From NCBI GenBank assembly GCA_029864945.1, contig JAOTSL010000166.1:1-7137 (forward strand): DNA of 7,137 nt, read 5' to 3'. Every line of letters starts with the position of its first letter. Positions within the stretch are counted from its first letter, which is position 1. This stretch comes from Gammaproteobacteria bacterium. Its GTDB lineage: Bacteria > Pseudomonadota > Gammaproteobacteria > S012-40. Below are positions 5,925 to 7,137 of this stretch, piece by piece. Under the pieces are notes generated by a model. That model ran no database searches, was not told where the DNA came from, and worked only from the letters and a program-made list of their open reading frames with translations. The position numbers and the translations under genes are program-made.

Positions 5925-7136
5925 TTAATTATCTTTATTTCCACGCCAAATCGAAAACAACAAAAACACGCCCCAAAAGGTTGCGGCCATAAACCCCCAA
6001 AAACCCCAGGCTGGCAGTCCCATCACTGTGGGTTGATTTTCAATGGAGGAGACTATTGCCGTACCTATAATAATAGCTGCAACAACAAGCCCTATAGTGA
6101 TTCTACTTGCCGCGCGATCCATTTGATGCCCGAAATTTTCCAGTCTTTTTACTTCAACATTCACCTGAAAACCATTTCGTTTTACTGTTTTAATCAGTTT
6201 TTTAATATCATAGGGTAACGTATTTACTAATGTTACAAAATCATTAGTTTCTTTTAAGCCCCTTTTAAACAATTCCGTTGGTAAATACTTTTGCTTCATC
6301 AAGCGAGTTAATAAAGGTGAGGCAATTTCGACTATATTAAATTCGGGGTCAAATTTTCTGCCTACACCATCAAGGGAAATAAGTGTTTTAAATAAAATGG
6401 CCAAATCTGGCGGCAGTGTTAATTCATGCTCTCGCAAAATAGATGTAAGATCTCGCAGTAACTGGGCAAAATGTAATTGCTCTAAAGATCGACCATGGTA
6501 ATGATCAAGAAATGCATCTATTTCCAGGCTCAATGCATTTTCATCAATTTGTTTATCGGGCATCCAGTCCAACAAAATATCGATAATACCAAGCGAATCT
6601 TTTTTAATTAACGCAAAAAGCAACTGTACAAGTTCATCCCGTCGAATATCTGAAAGCCGCCCGACCATTCCAAAATCAATTAAACCTAGCTGATTGTCAG
6701 GCAAACAAATAAGATTACCAGGATGAGGATCAGCATGAAAAAAACCATCAATTAGTACCATATGCATTACCGCCTGGGCACCAATATTCGCTATGATTTT
6801 TTTATCCAGTCCTGCTTGCTCTATGGCTTTAAGGTCACTACCACGAATACCATCAATAAAACTTTGCACATTTAATCGTGTTGTAGACCATTCCCAGTAC
6901 ACTTCTGGAATGACAATATTGGAAATACCTTTAAGGTTATTAGATATACGTTCTGCGTGACGACATTCCCCTTCGAGATCCAGCTCTCTTTGAAGTGACA
7001 GTGCAAATTGGCGAACAATTTCAGTTGGTCGAAAGCGCTTAAGTTCTGGTGTAGAGTTTTCTGCTATCTCAGCAATGCGCCTTAAAAGACGTAAGTCAGC
7101 CTCGATTTTGTGCTCAATTCCTGGCCGGCGAATTTT
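5925..7136 (-). CDS. ABC1/AarF/UbiB family kinase-like protein, N-terminus outside the window
   Basis: The minus-strand frame is open from the right edge (7136) to TAA at 5925-5927, giving 403 visible residues. A GTG at 6900-6902 lies inside the conserved domain (...IPEVYWEWSTTR) and is not the start: the 78 codons before it encode the family segment beginning RRPGIEHKIEADLRLLRR. Visible hallmarks are the ExD motif (E51, D53 of the visible part), the catalytic loop HADPHPGN (134-141), the metal-binding DFG (154-156), and two C-terminal hydrophobic helices (about 345-364 and 375-396) that anchor the protein in the membrane. The KxGQ and Ala-rich nucleotide-loop motifs should lie beyond the edge. 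UbiB/COQ8 proteins are atypical ATPases that support ubiquinone biosynthesis at the inner membrane. Several paralogues exist in bacteria and the ubiE-ubiJ neighbours are not visible, so I do not assign ubiB. It is the upstream gene of a probable operon with creA. Confidence 0.93.
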   Translation of the reverse strand, partial: KIRRPGIEHKIEADLRLLRRIAEIAENSTPELKRFRPTEIVRQFALSLQRELDLEGECRHAERISNNLKGISNIVIPEVYWEWSTTRLNVQSFIDGIRGSDLKAIEQAGLDKKIIANIGAQAVMHMVLIDGFFHADPHPGNLICLPDNQLGLIDFGMVGRLSDIRRDELVQLLFALIKKDSLGIIDILLDWMPDKQIDENALSLEIDAFLDHYHGRSLEQLHFAQLLRDLTSILREHELTLPPDLAILFKTLISLDGVGRKFDPEFNIVEIASPLLTRLMKQKYLPTELFKRGLKETNDFVTLVNTLPYDIKKLIKTVKRNGFQVNVEVKRLENFGHQMDRAASRITIGLVVAAIIIGTAIVSSIENQPTVMGLPAWGFWGFMAATFWGVFLLFSIWRGNKDN

Positions 7137-7137
7137 T

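Noticed and set aside
5925..6902. Start of the UbiB/ABC1-like gene at GTG 6902
   Set aside because: Upstream in-frame codons to 7136 encode conserved family sequence including the ExD motif, so the gene continues past the window edge.

Overview
The window looks like an ordinary chromosomal stretch of a fairly AT-rich proteobacterium. It is probably a gammaproteobacterium, judged from close matches to enterobacterial and pseudomonad-type CreA, M18 aminopeptidase and UbiB/ABC1 proteins. That assignment rests on remembered family consensus, not on a search. I see no phage genes, CRISPR array, tRNA or rRNA, and no multi-gene system that looks new. The interest lies in one gene, an NhaC-family sodium/proton antiporter, which carries two lesions or oddities.

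Layout, left to right. (1) At 2-793 (+) is the 3' part of a lipoate/octanoate ligase-type gene, open at the left edge. (2) At 818-2128 (-) is a complete M18 aspartyl aminopeptidase (apeB), convergent with the first gene. (3) At 2231-3394 (-) is a two-domain regulator: a CheY-like receiver fused to a SpoIIE/RsbU-type PP2C serine phosphatase. Genes 2 and 3 both use forced TTG starts, each with an AGGA Shine-Dalgarno 7 nt upstream. (4) The 3395-3787 region between divergent genes holds a consensus TATAAT box and a 160-bp full-length palindromic element (3610-3769) flanked by CTAG on both sides. The element resembles a MITE or foldback element. (5) At 3788-5407 (+) is the antiporter. Its family-typical C-terminus continues in frame past an amber codon at 5207-5209, so the gene is either broken or needs readthrough. 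(6) At 5416-5910 (-) is creA, a small exported protein, and at 5925-7136 (-) is a UbiB/ABC1 kinase-like gene open at the right edge. These two are 14 nt apart in the order ubiB-like then creA, so they are probably co-transcribed.

The genes do not form an obvious pathway. The possible functional link is regulatory: the receiver-phosphatase and the antiporter are divergently transcribed from one intergenic region, and the palindromic element sits between the likely antiporter promoter and its ribosome binding site. The longest antiporter frame starts inside the element at ATG 3731. The GTG at 3788, with GGAG 8 nt upstream and just outside the element, is a much better start.
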